Shown in pieces: positions 26,265 through 34,808 of a stretch of DNA of 64,000 bases; the first letter of the stretch is position 1, and every line of letters starts with the position of its first letter. Below the pieces are notes generated by a model that did no database searches, had not been told where the DNA came from, and worked only from the letters and a program-made list of their open reading frames with translations. The position numbers were made by a program, and so were the translations under genes. Source of the DNA: Microbacterium timonense (GTDB lineage: Bacteria; Actinomycetota; Actinomycetes; Actinomycetales; Microbacteriaceae); assembly GCF_900292075.1 (NCBI RefSeq), contig NZ_OLMV01000001.1, positions 682,001 to 746,000 of the forward strand, read 5' to 3'.

Positions 26265-26762
26265 TCAGATGCCCCGCGCGCCGGTGTCCAGGAAGCGGGC
26301 CACCGCACCGGGCACGAACGGCGACACATCGCCGCCGAGCGACGCGACCTGCCGCACCAGCGAGCTCGACACCAGCGCGTGGGCCGGGTCGGGAAGCAGG
26401 AACACCGTCTCGATGTGAGCGAGATGGCGGTTGACGATCGCCATGGGGGTCTCGTAGGCGACGTCGACCTGCGACCGGATGCCCTTCACCAGCACGCTCG
26501 CGCCGACGTCGGTGGCGTAGTCCACCAGGAGCCCCATGCTCCAGGAGGCGACGACCACGTCGCCGTCGATGTCGCTCTCGGCGATCGACTGCTCCAGCAG
26601 CGACTGGCGCTGCGCGATCGGGAGCATCGCCTCCTTGCCGGGGTTGTGGACCACCAGCACGTGCAGCTGGTCGTACAGCGCCGCCGCGCGGCGGATGACA
26701 TCGAGGTGACCGAGGGTCGGCGGATCGAACGAACCAGGGACGACGGCGATCCGGCTGCTCAT
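26265..26762 (-). CDS. coaD: Phosphopantetheine adenylyltransferase
   Basis: 165 aa. It converts 4'-phosphopantetheine and ATP to dephospho-CoA, the penultimate step of CoA synthesis. The nucleotidyltransferase motif [15 protein letters not shown] (residues 10-24, T/HxGH), [13 protein letters not shown] and the C-terminal [16 protein letters not shown] are typical. Start ATG 26762 has TAGGCT exactly 6 nt upstream. It follows recG by 42 nt. Confidence 0.96.
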   Translation of the reverse strand: MSSRIAVVPGSFDPPTLGHLDVIRRAAALYDQLHVLVVHNPGKEAMLPIAQRQSLLEQSIAESDIDGDVVVASWSMGLLVDYATDVGASVLVKGIRSQVDVAYETPMAIVNRHLAHIETVFLLPDPAHALVSSSLVRQVASLGGDVSPFVPGAVARFLDTGARGI

Positions 26763-26768
26763 GGCACC

Positions 26769-26774
26769 AGCCTA
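26769..26774 (-). promoter_or_regulatory. coaD -10 hexamer (leaderless)
   Basis: TAGGCT 6 nt before ATG 26762, inside the recG-coaD gap. Confidence 0.5.
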
Positions 26775-26804
26775 CTGGGGCGGCGTGAAGCCGCCCGTCG
26801 CAGG

Positions 26805-28967
26805 TCAGTTCTTGGCCAGCGCCGCGCGCTCGGCCATGCCGACGCTGCGCTCGAGGGCGGCGGACAGTCCGGGATGCCGCAGCAGCGCCGGATCGTCCGC
26901 GAGCACCTGCTCGGCAGCCACCCGGGCCTCGGAGATGATGTCGGCGTCCTTCACCACCCGCAGCAGGCGCAGCGACGACCGGGCGCCGGACTGGGCGTCG
27001 CCCAGCACGTCGCCCTCGCCACGCAGCTCCAGGTCGACCTCGGCCAGGGCGAAGCCGTCGAGCGTCGACGCGACCGCTTCCACGCGGTCGCGTGCCGGCG
27101 TGCCGAGCGGCGCCTCGGTCACGAGCAGACACAGTCCCGGCACACCGCCCCGGCCCACCCGGCCGCGCAGCTGGTGCAGCTGCGAGACGCCGAAGCGGTC
27201 CGCCTCGAGGATCGCCATCGTGGAGGCGTTCGGCACGTCAACGCCCACCTCGACCACCGTGGTGGCGACCAGGACGTCGATGTCGCCGCGCGCGAATGCC
27301 TGCATGACGGCATCCTTCTCATCCGAGGGCATCTTGCCGTGCAGGATCTCGACGCGGATGCTCTCGAATGACGGATGCCGCGACAGCAGGTCCGCGACCT
27401 GCACGACGCCCCAGCGAGTGCGCCCGGCCTCACCGGTGGCGTCGCCGGCGGGCTCGTCGGCGGTGTCGTCGACCGCCCGCGCCTCCGCGTCGATGGCGGC
27501 GCACACCACGAACGCCTGGCGGCCTGCACCGACCTCTTCGGCGATGCGCTCCCACACGCGCCCGAACCACCCCGGACGCTCGGCCAGCGGTGCGACGAAC
27601 GTCTCGATGCCGGCCCGGCCGGCCGGCATCGTGCGGATGGTGGACACGTCGAGGTCGCCGAACACCGTCATCGCGACGGTGCGCGGGATCGGGGTCGCGG
27701 TGAGCACGAGCGCGTGCGGGGATGATCCTTTGGCGCGCAGCGACTCGCGCTGCTCGACGCCGAACCGGTGCTGCTCGTCGACGACCACCAGACCGAGATC
27801 GGCGAAGGTCGTGCTCTCGCTGAGGAGGGCGTGGGTGCCGACGACGATCCGCGCCTGTCCGGAGGCGGCGCGCAGCGCGGCCTTGCGGCGTTCGGCGGCC
27901 GGCAGCTGACCGGTCAGCAGCGTGGGCATGAGCTCCGGGGCGAGCTGGGGTCCCAGCATCCGCGCGATCGAGCGGACATGCTGAGCGGCCAGCACCTCCG
28001 TCGGTGCGATGAGGGCGGACTGGCCGCCGTCCTGCGCGACCTGCAGCATCGCGCGGAGAGCGACGAGCGTCTTGCCCGATCCCACCTCTCCCTGCACGAG
28101 CCGGTTCATCGGCCAGTCGCCCTGCAGATCACGGGCGATGTCGTCTCCGACGCTGACCTGGTCGGGGGTCCGTGGGAACGGGAGGGCCGCGTCGAAGCGC
28201 TCGAGCAGATCGCCCGCCACCCGCCGCGTCGCCGACAGCGCGCGCACGAACTGACGCTGCTGCAGAAGGGCGACCTGGAGCACGAACGCCTCCTGCACCC
28301 GCAGTGTCTGGCGCGCCGGCTCGATCTGCCCGAAGGACGCGGGACGGTGGATGTGCTCGATCGCCGCCCGCGCATCGAGGAGCCCGTGGCGCACGCGCAG
28401 ATCATCGGGGAGCGGCTCGGGCACGTCGCCGAGGCCATCGAGCACGAGCGCCATGATCTTCTGCAGCTGCCAGCTCGCGACCGCGCTGGTCGCCGGGTAG
28501 ATCGGGATCGGCAGGTTCGCTTCTGCTTCCGCCTGCAGCCTCGCCGTCTCCTCGTCCTCGAAGAGCTCGTAGTCCGGGTGCGCCAGCTGCTTGGCCCCGC
28601 GGTACTCCCCCACCTTTCCCGCGAAGATGCCGCGTCGGCCCGGACGAAGGTCGCGCACGCGCCATGCCTGGTTGAAGAACGTCAGCGACAGCTCGCCGTT
28701 GCCGTCGCTGATGACGACCTCCAGCAGCGAGCCGTTGCGATTGCGCATGCGGCGCTCGTTCACGCGCCGCACCTCCGCGACGATCGTCACCGGCTCGCCC
28801 ACCGGCAGCGACGAGATGGGCGTCAGCTCGCCGCGGCGCGCGTAGCGGCGCGGGTAGTGCGCGAGCAGGTCGCCGACCGTCGTCATGCCGAACGCGCGCT
28901 CGAGCGCTGTCGCCGTCTTTCCGCCGATCGCGCCACCCAGGCTCGACTCGAGCGTGAAGGAGGCCAC
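26805..28967 (-). CDS. recG: ATP-dependent DNA helicase RecG
   Basis: 720 aa. RecG reverses stalled replication forks and branch-migrates Holliday junctions. It has an N-terminal wedge/OB domain (about 1-160), Walker A GEVGSGKTLVAL, the DEQH box VVDEQHRFG, motif VLTATPIPRT and the C-terminal helicase half with VVEVGVDVPNAS and LHQLRGRVGRG. Start GTG 28967 is supported by TAGACT exactly 6 nt upstream. An acidic linker (DDTADEPAGDATGEAG) in the second helicase domain is an actinobacterial-looking insertion. First gene of the recG-coaD-yceD-rpmF-rnc-mutM run. Confidence 0.96.
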   Translation of the reverse strand: MASFTLESSLGGAIGGKTATALERAFGMTTVGDLLAHYPRRYARRGELTPISSLPVGEPVTIVAEVRRVNERRMRNRNGSLLEVVISDGNGELSLTFFNQAWRVRDLRPGRRGIFAGKVGEYRGAKQLAHPDYELFEDEETARLQAEAEANLPIPIYPATSAVASWQLQKIMALVLDGLGDVPEPLPDDLRVRHGLLDARAAIEHIHRPASFGQIEPARQTLRVQEAFVLQVALLQQRQFVRALSATRRVAGDLLERFDAALPFPRTPDQVSVGDDIARDLQGDWPMNRLVQGEVGSGKTLVALRAMLQVAQDGGQSALIAPTEVLAAQHVRSIARMLGPQLAPELMPTLLTGQLPAAERRKAALRAASGQARIVVGTHALLSESTTFADLGLVVVDEQHRFGVEQRESLRAKGSSPHALVLTATPIPRTVAMTVFGDLDVSTIRTMPAGRAGIETFVAPLAERPGWFGRVWERIAEEVGAGRQAFVVCAAIDAEARAVDDTADEPAGDATGEAGRTRWGVVQVADLLSRHPSFESIRVEILHGKMPSDEKDAVMQAFARGDIDVLVATTVVEVGVDVPNASTMAILEADRFGVSQLHQLRGRVGRGGVPGLCLLVTEAPLGTPARDRVEAVASTLDGFALAEVDLELRGEGDVLGDAQSGARSSLRLLRVVKDADIISEARVAAEQVLADDPALLRHPGLSAALERSVGMAERAALAKN

Positions 28968-28973
28968 GAGTCG

Positions 28974-28979
28974 AGTCTA
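28974..28979 (-). promoter_or_regulatory. recG -10 hexamer (leaderless)
   Basis: TAGACT 6 nt before GTG 28967. Confidence 0.55.
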
Positions 28980-29065
28980 GGTTCGGCCGGCGACGTCCTC
29001 GCGCGTGGTGACGGTGCGTGCGTCATCGTGGTGCGGGCGACGGCCGATGCCCGGCGGTCGGCGGC

Positions 29066-29659
29066 TCAGACGAAGATGGACTGCACGATCTCGGAGAGCA
29101 GTGCCCGCCCGTTGCGATTGGCCGTCGACATGTAGATCCACACGCCGTCGCGGGCGACGATCATCTCCTCGGTGTCCTGGCCGGACCCCGGCAGGACGCA
29201 GAACTCGGCGCCGAAGTCGTCCGAGACCTGGCAGGTGTATCCCTGCGCGGGCAGCCCGGCGACGGCCGCGTCCACGGCGTCCGGCGTCGCGGTGCTGATG
29301 AGCAGGAGCACGCCCGTGGCGTCGCCCACGATCCAGTCGCAGCCCAGCGCGAGGGCGGCACCATCCGGCGCCGGCCGCACGAACCCTTCGCCGTCGCTCT
29401 GCAGCGTCATGTCGCCCACGGTCTGCTGCCAGGTCTCGGGCGTGCCGAGGTTCGCACAATCGGTGGGCAGCGTGGGCTGGGTCGAGCCGGTCTCGATCGG
29501 GGTGGGCGAAGCCGTCGACGTCGAGCTCGGCTGCGGCGCCGGCTCCACGGTGGCCGTGGCGGTCGGCGATCCGCCGCCGGTCGAACATGCCGAGAGCACG
29601 AGGACTGCCGCCACCAGCGCCCCCAGCGCCGTCGAGACCGTCATGCCGCTGCGATTCAC
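29066..29659 (-). CDS. Putative secreted lipoprotein, unknown function
   Basis: 197 aa from GTG 29659 with AAGGAG 6 nt upstream. The signal peptide has a hydrophobic run (LGALVAAVLVLSAC) ending in the lipobox LSAC with Cys near residue 25. A Ser/Thr/Pro-rich linker follows (PQPSSTSTASPTP), then a ~130-residue domain with four cysteines that could form disulfides. It probably sits on the outer face of the membrane. No family is recognised. It is divergent from rsmD; 86 nt separate it from the recG start region downstream. Confidence 0.8.
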   Translation of the reverse strand: MNRSGMTVSTALGALVAAVLVLSACSTGGGSPTATATVEPAPQPSSTSTASPTPIETGSTQPTLPTDCANLGTPETWQQTVGDMTLQSDGEGFVRPAPDGAALALGCDWIVGDATGVLLLISTATPDAVDAAVAGLPAQGYTCQVSDDFGAEFCVLPGSGQDTEEMIVARDGVWIYMSTANRNGRALLSEIVQSIFV

Positions 29660-29736
29660 CGTGGACTCCTTCCGAACGACTCCCCCGCCGCTGATCCTAG
29701 GGGTGCGCGCGGCCAGGCCACCCGCGCGACGAGCGA

Positions 29737-29742
29737 TATCGT
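29737..29742 (+). promoter_or_regulatory. rsmD -10 hexamer (leaderless)
   Basis: TATCGT 6 nt before GTG 29749. Confidence 0.5.
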
Positions 29743-29748
29743 GAGAAC

Positions 29749-30312
29749 GTGACGCGCATCATCGCGGGGAAGGCGGGCTCCCTTTCGCTCGACGTGCCCG
29801 ATGCCGGCACCCGCCCGACCAGCGACCGCGTCCGCGAGTCGCTCTTCGGCGCGCTGGAGTCGGCGGACGCGGTACGCGGTGCGACGGTGCTCGACGTGTA
29901 CGCCGGATCGGGGGCGCTCGCCCTCGAAGCGGTCAGCCGGGGCGCGACCCGCGCCGACCTCGTCGAGAAGTCCGCACGCGCGGCCACGGTCGCTCAGCGC
30001 AACGCGGCGCGGGTCGCCAAGGCGGTCGGTGCCGCCGCGACCATCCGGGTGCATCGCAGCTCGGCCGACGCCTTCCTGCGCACGGCATCGGGGCCGTGGG
30101 ACCTCGTCTTCCTGGATCCGCCGTACGAGCTGGGCGAGACGGAGCTGACGGCGACCCTCGCTCTGCTGGCCCCGCTGCTGGCCCCGGCCGCGCATGTCGT
30201 CATCGAGCGCGCGGCGCGCTCCCCCGGGCCCACCCTTCCGGCAGGTCTCGTGCCGACGCGTGACAAGCGCTACGGCGACACCGCACTCTGGTGGGCGACG
30301 ACGGCGGACTGA
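29749..30312 (+). CDS. rsmD: 16S rRNA (guanine966-N2)-methyltransferase RsmD
   Basis: 187 aa. It methylates G966 of 16S rRNA in the 30S P-site region. Motifs are the N-terminal RIIAGKAGSLSL and RPTSDRVRESLF, SAM motif I VLDVYAGSGALALEA and the catalytic FLDPPYELG. The GTG start is supported by a TATCGT hexamer 6 nt upstream. It usually precedes coaD in actinobacteria; here it is near that gene but on the opposite strand. Confidence 0.94.
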   Translation: MTRIIAGKAGSLSLDVPDAGTRPTSDRVRESLFGALESADAVRGATVLDVYAGSGALALEAVSRGATRADLVEKSARAATVAQRNAARVAKAVGAAATIRVHRSSADAFLRTASGPWDLVFLDPPYELGETELTATLALLAPLLAPAAHVVIERAARSPGPTLPAGLVPTRDKRYGDTALWWATTAD

Positions 30313-30330
30313 GCTGCGGAGTCGCGATGC

Positions 30331-31326
30331 TCACCCGGTGCGTGCGTCCCAGTCGCGGTAGGGATCCCACCCGCCACGCCCCGTGAACGGCTGCCCGTCG
30401 ATGAGCACCGCCTCATCGCCGCGCGCCAGCATCCTGCCGATCGCACGGAAGCCGCGCGGCGGGGTCCGCTCCGGCGGGAAAGTGGCCAGCAGCGCATGGT
30501 CCTCCCCGCCGGTCAGAGCCGATTCCGCATCCGGCCGCAGCCGTGCCGAATCGATGGCCACCGTCACTCCGGATGCCGCGGCCAGGCGGGACGCATCGAG
30601 CACGAGCCCGTCGGACACGTCCATCATCGCCGTCGCGCCGGCGTCTGCGGCCTCGGGGCCCAGCCACACGGGAGGCGCCGGGCGCAGCTGACTGGCCACG
30701 GCGGCGCGCTCACCGGGATCGAGGCGGCTCTCGTCGACGGGGACCGGGTGACCGTCGGCATCCGTGAACCGCTCGAAGAGGATCCGCAGCCCGCGCGCCG
30801 CCGCGCCCAGCTCGCCGGCCACCGCCACGACATCGCCCGCGCGCGCCCCGGACCGCAGCACCGGCGTGCGCCCGGCGAGCGCGCCGAGAGCTGTGACGGC
30901 GATCGTGAGGGTGTCCGACACGGTGAGGTCACCGCCCTCCACGCGGCACCCGGGCGCGAGATCCCGGCAGGCAGCTCGCAGGCCGTCCGCGAGGCCGTTC
31001 ACGAACGACAGCCGTGTCGCATCCGGCATCGCGAGCGCGACCAGCAGCGCCGTCGGCGTCGCGCCCATCGCGGCGACGTCAGCGAGATTGACGGCGGCCG
31101 CCTTGTACCCGAGGTCGAACGGGCTCGACCACGCGAGGCGGAAGTCCGGGCCGTGCACGAGCGTGTCGACCGTCGCGACGATCCGACCATCTGCGGCGGC
31201 GATCACCGCGGCATCGTCGCCCGGGCCCACCAGGGCCTGCGAATCGCCGAGCCTGTCGAGGATGCTGCGCAGGATGCGCCCTTCGCTGAGCTCGCCCACC
31301 GTCGGGTCGCTGTTCTGGTCGGCCAC
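30331..31326 (-). CDS. thiL: Thiamine-monophosphate kinase
   Basis: 331 aa. It phosphorylates thiamine monophosphate to the active diphosphate cofactor. The AIR-synthase-like fold shows the metal/ATP motif GPGDDAAVI near residue 36, LADVAAMGATPTAL and MDVSDGLVLDASRLA. Start GTG 31326 has TAGTTT exactly 6 nt upstream, so the message is probably leaderless. It is divergent from the DUF3515 gene and convergent with rsmD. Confidence 0.95.
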   Translation of the reverse strand: MADQNSDPTVGELSEGRILRSILDRLGDSQALVGPGDDAAVIAAADGRIVATVDTLVHGPDFRLAWSSPFDLGYKAAAVNLADVAAMGATPTALLVALAMPDATRLSFVNGLADGLRAACRDLAPGCRVEGGDLTVSDTLTIAVTALGALAGRTPVLRSGARAGDVVAVAGELGAAARGLRILFERFTDADGHPVPVDESRLDPGERAAVASQLRPAPPVWLGPEAADAGATAMMDVSDGLVLDASRLAAASGVTVAIDSARLRPDAESALTGGEDHALLATFPPERTPPRGFRAIGRMLARGDEAVLIDGQPFTGRGGWDPYRDWDARTG

Positions 31327-31332
31327 GCCACC

Positions 31333-31338
31333 AAACTA
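31333..31338 (-). promoter_or_regulatory. thiL -10 hexamer (leaderless)
   Basis: TAGTTT 6 nt before GTG 31326. Confidence 0.5.
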
Positions 31339-31380
31339 CCGCCGGAGCCCGCCGGCCCACCGCCGGCGCCCGCCGGCGAC
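31339..31380. repeat. Two 21-bp tandem units between thiL and the DUF3515 gene
   Basis: 31339-31359 and 31360-31380 are imperfect copies of CCGCCGGNGCCCGCCGGCNNN. It is nearly pure GC, so slippage is the simplest explanation. It separates two divergent leaderless promoters. Confidence 0.6.
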
Positions 31381-31401
31381 GGCCCGCCGATCATCGGAGG
31401 T

Positions 31402-31407
31402 TAGCCT
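31402..31407 (+). promoter_or_regulatory. DUF3515 gene -10 hexamer (leaderless)
   Basis: TAGCCT 6 nt before GTG 31414. The same hexamer and spacing are seen upstream of the leuCD leader peptide. Confidence 0.5.
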
Positions 31408-31413
31408 GGAGGG

Positions 31414-31911
31414 GTGCGTGTGCTCCCGCTTCTCCTGGTCGCCGGTCTCGTCTCGGTCGCCGCAGGCCTCAGCGGCTGCGCGACGACCGTCGACCTGGAT
31501 GCGGCACCGGATGCAAACGACCCCGCGTGCGCGGAGGTGAGCGTGCGCCTGCCCGGCACGGTCGACGGTCAGCCCCGCCGCTGGACCGATGCGCAGGCGA
31601 CCGGAGCGTGGGGCGACCCGTCGGCCGTGCTCCTGCGCTGCGGCGTCGCAGCGCCCGGGCCGACCGAGGCGAAGTGCATCACCCTGGGCGGCGTGGACTG
31701 GATCGTCGACGAGTCGCGGGCGCCGCGGTATCTCGTGACCACCTACGGCCGCACACCGGCCGTCGAGGTGTTCATCGACAACGAGACCGTCTCGCCCAAC
31801 GAAGTGCTCAGCCAGCTCGGCCAGACGGCGGTGCAGAACGGGACGACCGTCGAACGCACCTGCACGCTCACCGAGGAGCTGCTGCCGGACGCCACCGCGT
31901 CGGGCGGCTGA
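31414..31911 (+). CDS. DUF3515 lipoprotein
   Basis: 165 aa. The N-terminal signal (VLPLLLVAGLVSVAAG) ends in the lipobox LSGC, Cys about residue 22, predicting lipid anchoring outside the membrane. The remainder matches the actinobacterial DUF3515 family: DPACAEVSVRLP, ATGAWGDPSAVLLRCGV and DWIVDES with conserved cysteines. Function unknown. In actinobacteria DUF3515 genes commonly lie between thiL and ddl, exactly as here. Confidence 0.9.
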   Translation: MRVLPLLLVAGLVSVAAGLSGCATTVDLDAAPDANDPACAEVSVRLPGTVDGQPRRWTDAQATGAWGDPSAVLLRCGVAAPGPTEAKCITLGGVDWIVDESRAPRYLVTTYGRTPAVEVFIDNETVSPNEVLSQLGQTAVQNGTTVERTCTLTEELLPDATASGG

Positions 31912-31922
31912 TCGCGCCGCGC

Positions 31923-33014
31923 TCAGGCCGCGCGCTCGAGCGCCGTGTCGATGAGCTCGCTGATGAGCTGCGGGTACGACATGCCCGACGCGAGCCAGCA
32001 CTTGGGGAACATCGAGATGGGCGTGAATCCCGGCATCGTGTTGAGCTCGTTGACGTACAGCCCCTCGGACGTGAGGAAGAAGTCCACCCGCGCGAGCCCC
32101 TTGCCGTCCACGGCCTCGAAGGCGCGGACGCCCAGCTGCTGGATCGCGGTGATGTCGGCGTCCGACAGGTCCGCCGGGCACACCACGTCGGCGCCGTCGC
32201 CGCCGAGATACTTGCCCTCGAAGTCGTAGAACTCCCGGGTCGTGAGCACGATCTCGCCCGGCAGCGACGCCCGCGGCGCCGCCCCGCCGCGGCCCTCCAG
32301 GATGGCGACCTCCACCTCGCGGCCGATGATCGCCGACTCGATGAGGACCTTGTCGTCCTCCGCGAAGGCGAGAGCCAGTGCGGCGTCGAGCTCGGACGCG
32401 TCATGCACCTTCGAGACGCCGACGCTCGAGCCGGCGCGCGCGGGCTTGACGAACGACGGCTCACCCAGCGACGCGGCATCCGTCCGGACGCCCTCGGGGT
32501 CGCTCTCCCACCGCGCGCGCGTGACCGTCACCCACGGCGACACCGGCACTCCGGCGGCGGCGAGGACGATCTTCATGAAGTGCTTGTCCATGCACAGCGC
32601 CGAGTCCAGCACGCCCCCTCCGGCGTAGGGGATGCCGAGGGTGTCGAAGAAGCCCTGCACCGTGCCGTCCTCGCCGTGCAGGCCGTGCAGGATGGGCAGC
32701 ACGACGTCCAGGCGCCCGAGCTCGTCGACCGTCCCGTCGGCGCGCCGTACCCGCAGCGTGCGATCGGCGCCTCCTTCCGGCCACAGCACGCGGGTGCCGT
32801 TGTCGACCACCTCAGGAAGGTGCTGTGCGTCCAGCCCGAACTTGTCGGGCTCGTCGTCCTCCAGGACGAAGACGCCGTCGCGGGTGATGCCGACCGGAAT
32901 CACCCGGTAGCGGTCACGGTCGATCGCCCGCAGCACCCCGCCCGCCGTTGCGGAACTGATCGAGTGCTCGCTGGATCGACCGCCAAAGAGCACCGCCACC
33001 GCCGGCTTGTCCAT
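31923..33014 (-). CDS. ddl: D-alanine--D-alanine ligase
   Basis: 363 aa. An ATP-grasp ligase that makes the D-Ala-D-Ala dipeptide of the peptidoglycan stem. Visible motifs are LFGGRSSEHSISSAT at the N-terminus, HGLHGEDGTVQGFFDTLGIPYAG, the KPARAGSSVGVSKV ATP site and the C-terminal RVDFFLT...LNELNTMPGFTPISMFPK. Start ATG 33014 follows GAGAGGACGACGA. Its first 101 bp overlap the 3' end of gpsA in another frame. gpsA-ddl is a common actinobacterial pair, both feeding envelope synthesis. Confidence 0.96.
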   Translation of the reverse strand: MDKPAVAVLFGGRSSEHSISSATAGGVLRAIDRDRYRVIPVGITRDGVFVLEDDEPDKFGLDAQHLPEVVDNGTRVLWPEGGADRTLRVRRADGTVDELGRLDVVLPILHGLHGEDGTVQGFFDTLGIPYAGGGVLDSALCMDKHFMKIVLAAAGVPVSPWVTVTRARWESDPEGVRTDAASLGEPSFVKPARAGSSVGVSKVHDASELDAALALAFAEDDKVLIESAIIGREVEVAILEGRGGAAPRASLPGEIVLTTREFYDFEGKYLGGDGADVVCPADLSDADITAIQQLGVRAFEAVDGKGLARVDFFLTSEGLYVNELNTMPGFTPISMFPKCWLASGMSYPQLISELIDTALERAA

Positions 33015-34050
33015 TCGTCGTCCTCTCGCCCTGGGGGGTGTCGTCGTCGGTCGTGAGATGGGGAGCGATGTCGCGCGGGTTCATCGTGCCGTCCAGCACC
33101 ATCTTCACCTGCTCCACGATGGGCATCTGCACGCCCACTTCGCGCGCGAGCTGCAGGATGGGCGCGACGGACGCCAGTCCCTCCGCCGTCTGGTTCATCT
33201 GCTTGACGACGTCGTCGAAGCGATATCCCTGGCCGAGCAGGCGTCCTGCGGTGTTGTTGCGGCTGAGCGGCGACTGGCACGTGGCGATGAGGTCGCCGAG
33301 GCCCGCCAGTCCCTGGAGGGTCTCGTGCTGTGCGCCGAAGGCGACCGCGAAGTCGGTCATCTCGACCAGACCGCGCGTGATGATGGAGGCCTTGGTGTTC
33401 TCGCCGTAGCCGACGCCGTCGACGATGCCGATGGCGACGGCGATGAGGTTCTTCAGGACGCCGCCGAACTCCGTGCCGATGACGTCGGTGTTCACGAACG
33501 TGCGGAAGTAGCGGTTGCGTGCCCGGCGGGCGACGGCGTCGGCCGTCTCCTGGCTCGTGGACGAGATGACCGCGGCGGTGGGCTGCTCGCGCGCGATCTC
33601 CAGAGCGAGGTTGGGTCCCGAGGCGACCGCGATGCGGGCCGGATCGCAGTGCAGCTCCTGCTCGATGACCTGGCTCATGCGCAGTCCGGTGCGGCGCTCG
33701 ACCCCCTTCATGAGGGACACGATCGGCACATCGGTGTTCGCGATCAGCGGCCGGACGGCCTTGAGGTTCTGACGCACCGCCTGGCTGGGGATCGAGAGGT
33801 AGATCTGCTCGGCGCCCTCCAGCGCTTCGGACAGATGGTGCGTGGCGTGCATGCCGCGCGGCAGGTTGATCCCGGGCAGGTACTCGGTGTTGCGCTTGCC
33901 CTCCTGGATCTCGGTGGCCAGCTCGGGTCGACGCGCCCACATGGTGACGTGGGCTCCCCCGTCGGCGAGGATCTTGCCGAACGTGGTGCCCCAGCTGCCC
34001 GCGCCGACGACGGCGACGCGCGGGCATGCGGCATCCTGCCTACGACTCAA
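32914..34050 (-). CDS. gpsA: Glycerol-3-phosphate dehydrogenase [NAD(P)+]
   Basis: 378 aa. It reduces dihydroxyacetone phosphate to sn-glycerol 3-phosphate for phospholipid synthesis. Motifs are VVGAGSWGTTFGK, the SLMKGVERRTG segment, catalytic-region GVLKNLIAVAIGIVDGVGYG and GLGDLIATCQSPLSRN. The family normally ends near residue 340 (MNPRDIAPH here). The last ~35 residues are a Gly/Arg-rich tail encoded within the start of ddl in another frame, an unusual 101-bp same-strand overlap. It overlaps plsC by 11 nt at its own start. Confidence 0.94.
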   Translation of the reverse strand: MSRRQDAACPRVAVVGAGSWGTTFGKILADGGAHVTMWARRPELATEIQEGKRNTEYLPGINLPRGMHATHHLSEALEGAEQIYLSIPSQAVRQNLKAVRPLIANTDVPIVSLMKGVERRTGLRMSQVIEQELHCDPARIAVASGPNLALEIAREQPTAAVISSTSQETADAVARRARNRYFRTFVNTDVIGTEFGGVLKNLIAVAIGIVDGVGYGENTKASIITRGLVEMTDFAVAFGAQHETLQGLAGLGDLIATCQSPLSRNNTAGRLLGQGYRFDDVVKQMNQTAEGLASVAPILQLAREVGVQMPIVEQVKMVLDGTMNPRDIAPHLTTDDDTPQGERTTNGQAGGGGALWRSIQRALDQFRNGGRGAAGDRP

Positions 34051-34804
34051 GGCGACCCGTCTCCTTCTGGCCGTGGTCGGCGGGGTTCCAGCGCTCGGCC
34101 GGAGCCGGCTCGCCGCGCAGCTGCGACAGCAGCCCCGCGATCTCCGCCATCACCTTGTCGGTCGCCTGGACCAGGGCGGTCTGGGAGGAAGCCCGCCCCT
34201 CGTACGCCGACAGGTCCACGGGGTCGCCGACGAGCACCCGCACGCGGCGGCGCAGCGGCCAGAGCTTGAGCTTGCCGTAGCGCGGCAGCACCTGCTGAGA
34301 GCCCCACTGCGCCATGGGGATGATCGGGATGCCGCCGGCCAGGGCGAGCCGCACCGCGCCGGTCTTGCCCCGCATCGGCCACAGATCCGGCTCCCGCGTC
34401 AGCGATCCCTCGGGATACACGATCACGCCCCGGCCGTCGCGCGCGAGCGTCTGGGAGGCCTGCAGTGTCGCCTTGGCCGCTGCCGCCGATGTGGCGCGGG
34501 CCACCGGAACCATGCCGGTGGCCCGCAGCGCCCAGCCGAGGACCGGCACGCGGAACAGGCTCTCCTTCGCCATGAATCGCGGTGCGCGACCCAGCCGCCA
34601 GACCGCGAGGGCGACCACCAGCGGATCGATCTCGCTGAGATGATTCGGGGCCAGCACGTACGCGCCGGTGCGCGGCAGCTTCTCGCCCCCCTCGATCTCG
34701 ACCTTGAAGATCAGACCCATCAGGGGCACCACGATGGCCGCAAGCGGCCAGAAGGCGCTGGGGCGCGTCTTCTCGGCGGACGCGCGCGGGCGAGGCGAGG
34801 TCAC
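34040..34804 (-). CDS. plsC: 1-acyl-sn-glycerol-3-phosphate acyltransferase (PlsC family)
   Basis: 254 aa. It adds the second acyl chain to lysophosphatidate at the inner membrane. It has an N-terminal hydrophobic anchor (PSAFWPLAAIVVPLMGLIF), the catalytic NHLSEIDPL (NHxxxxD form), FMAKESLF, the YPEGSLTRE glycerol-phosphate-binding block and a C-terminal basic region. Together with gpsA directly downstream it makes phosphatidate precursors. The 5' end is 4 nt from the murA stop. Confidence 0.93.
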   Translation of the reverse strand: MTSPRPRASAEKTRPSAFWPLAAIVVPLMGLIFKVEIEGGEKLPRTGAYVLAPNHLSEIDPLVVALAVWRLGRAPRFMAKESLFRVPVLGWALRATGMVPVARATSAAAAKATLQASQTLARDGRGVIVYPEGSLTREPDLWPMRGKTGAVRLALAGGIPIIPMAQWGSQQVLPRYGKLKLWPLRRRVRVLVGDPVDLSAYEGRASSQTALVQATDKVMAEIAGLLSQLRGEPAPAERWNPADHGQKETGRLES

Positions 34805-34808
34805 CGGC

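Noticed and set aside
28977..29588. Minus-strand frame over the lipoprotein gene
   Set aside because: Out-of-frame shadow; the lipoprotein frame has a signal peptide, lipobox and ribosome binding site.
31339..31380. GC-only tandem repeat as a functional operator
   Set aside because: Simple GCC/CCG composition makes slippage more likely; both neighbouring promoters lie outside it.
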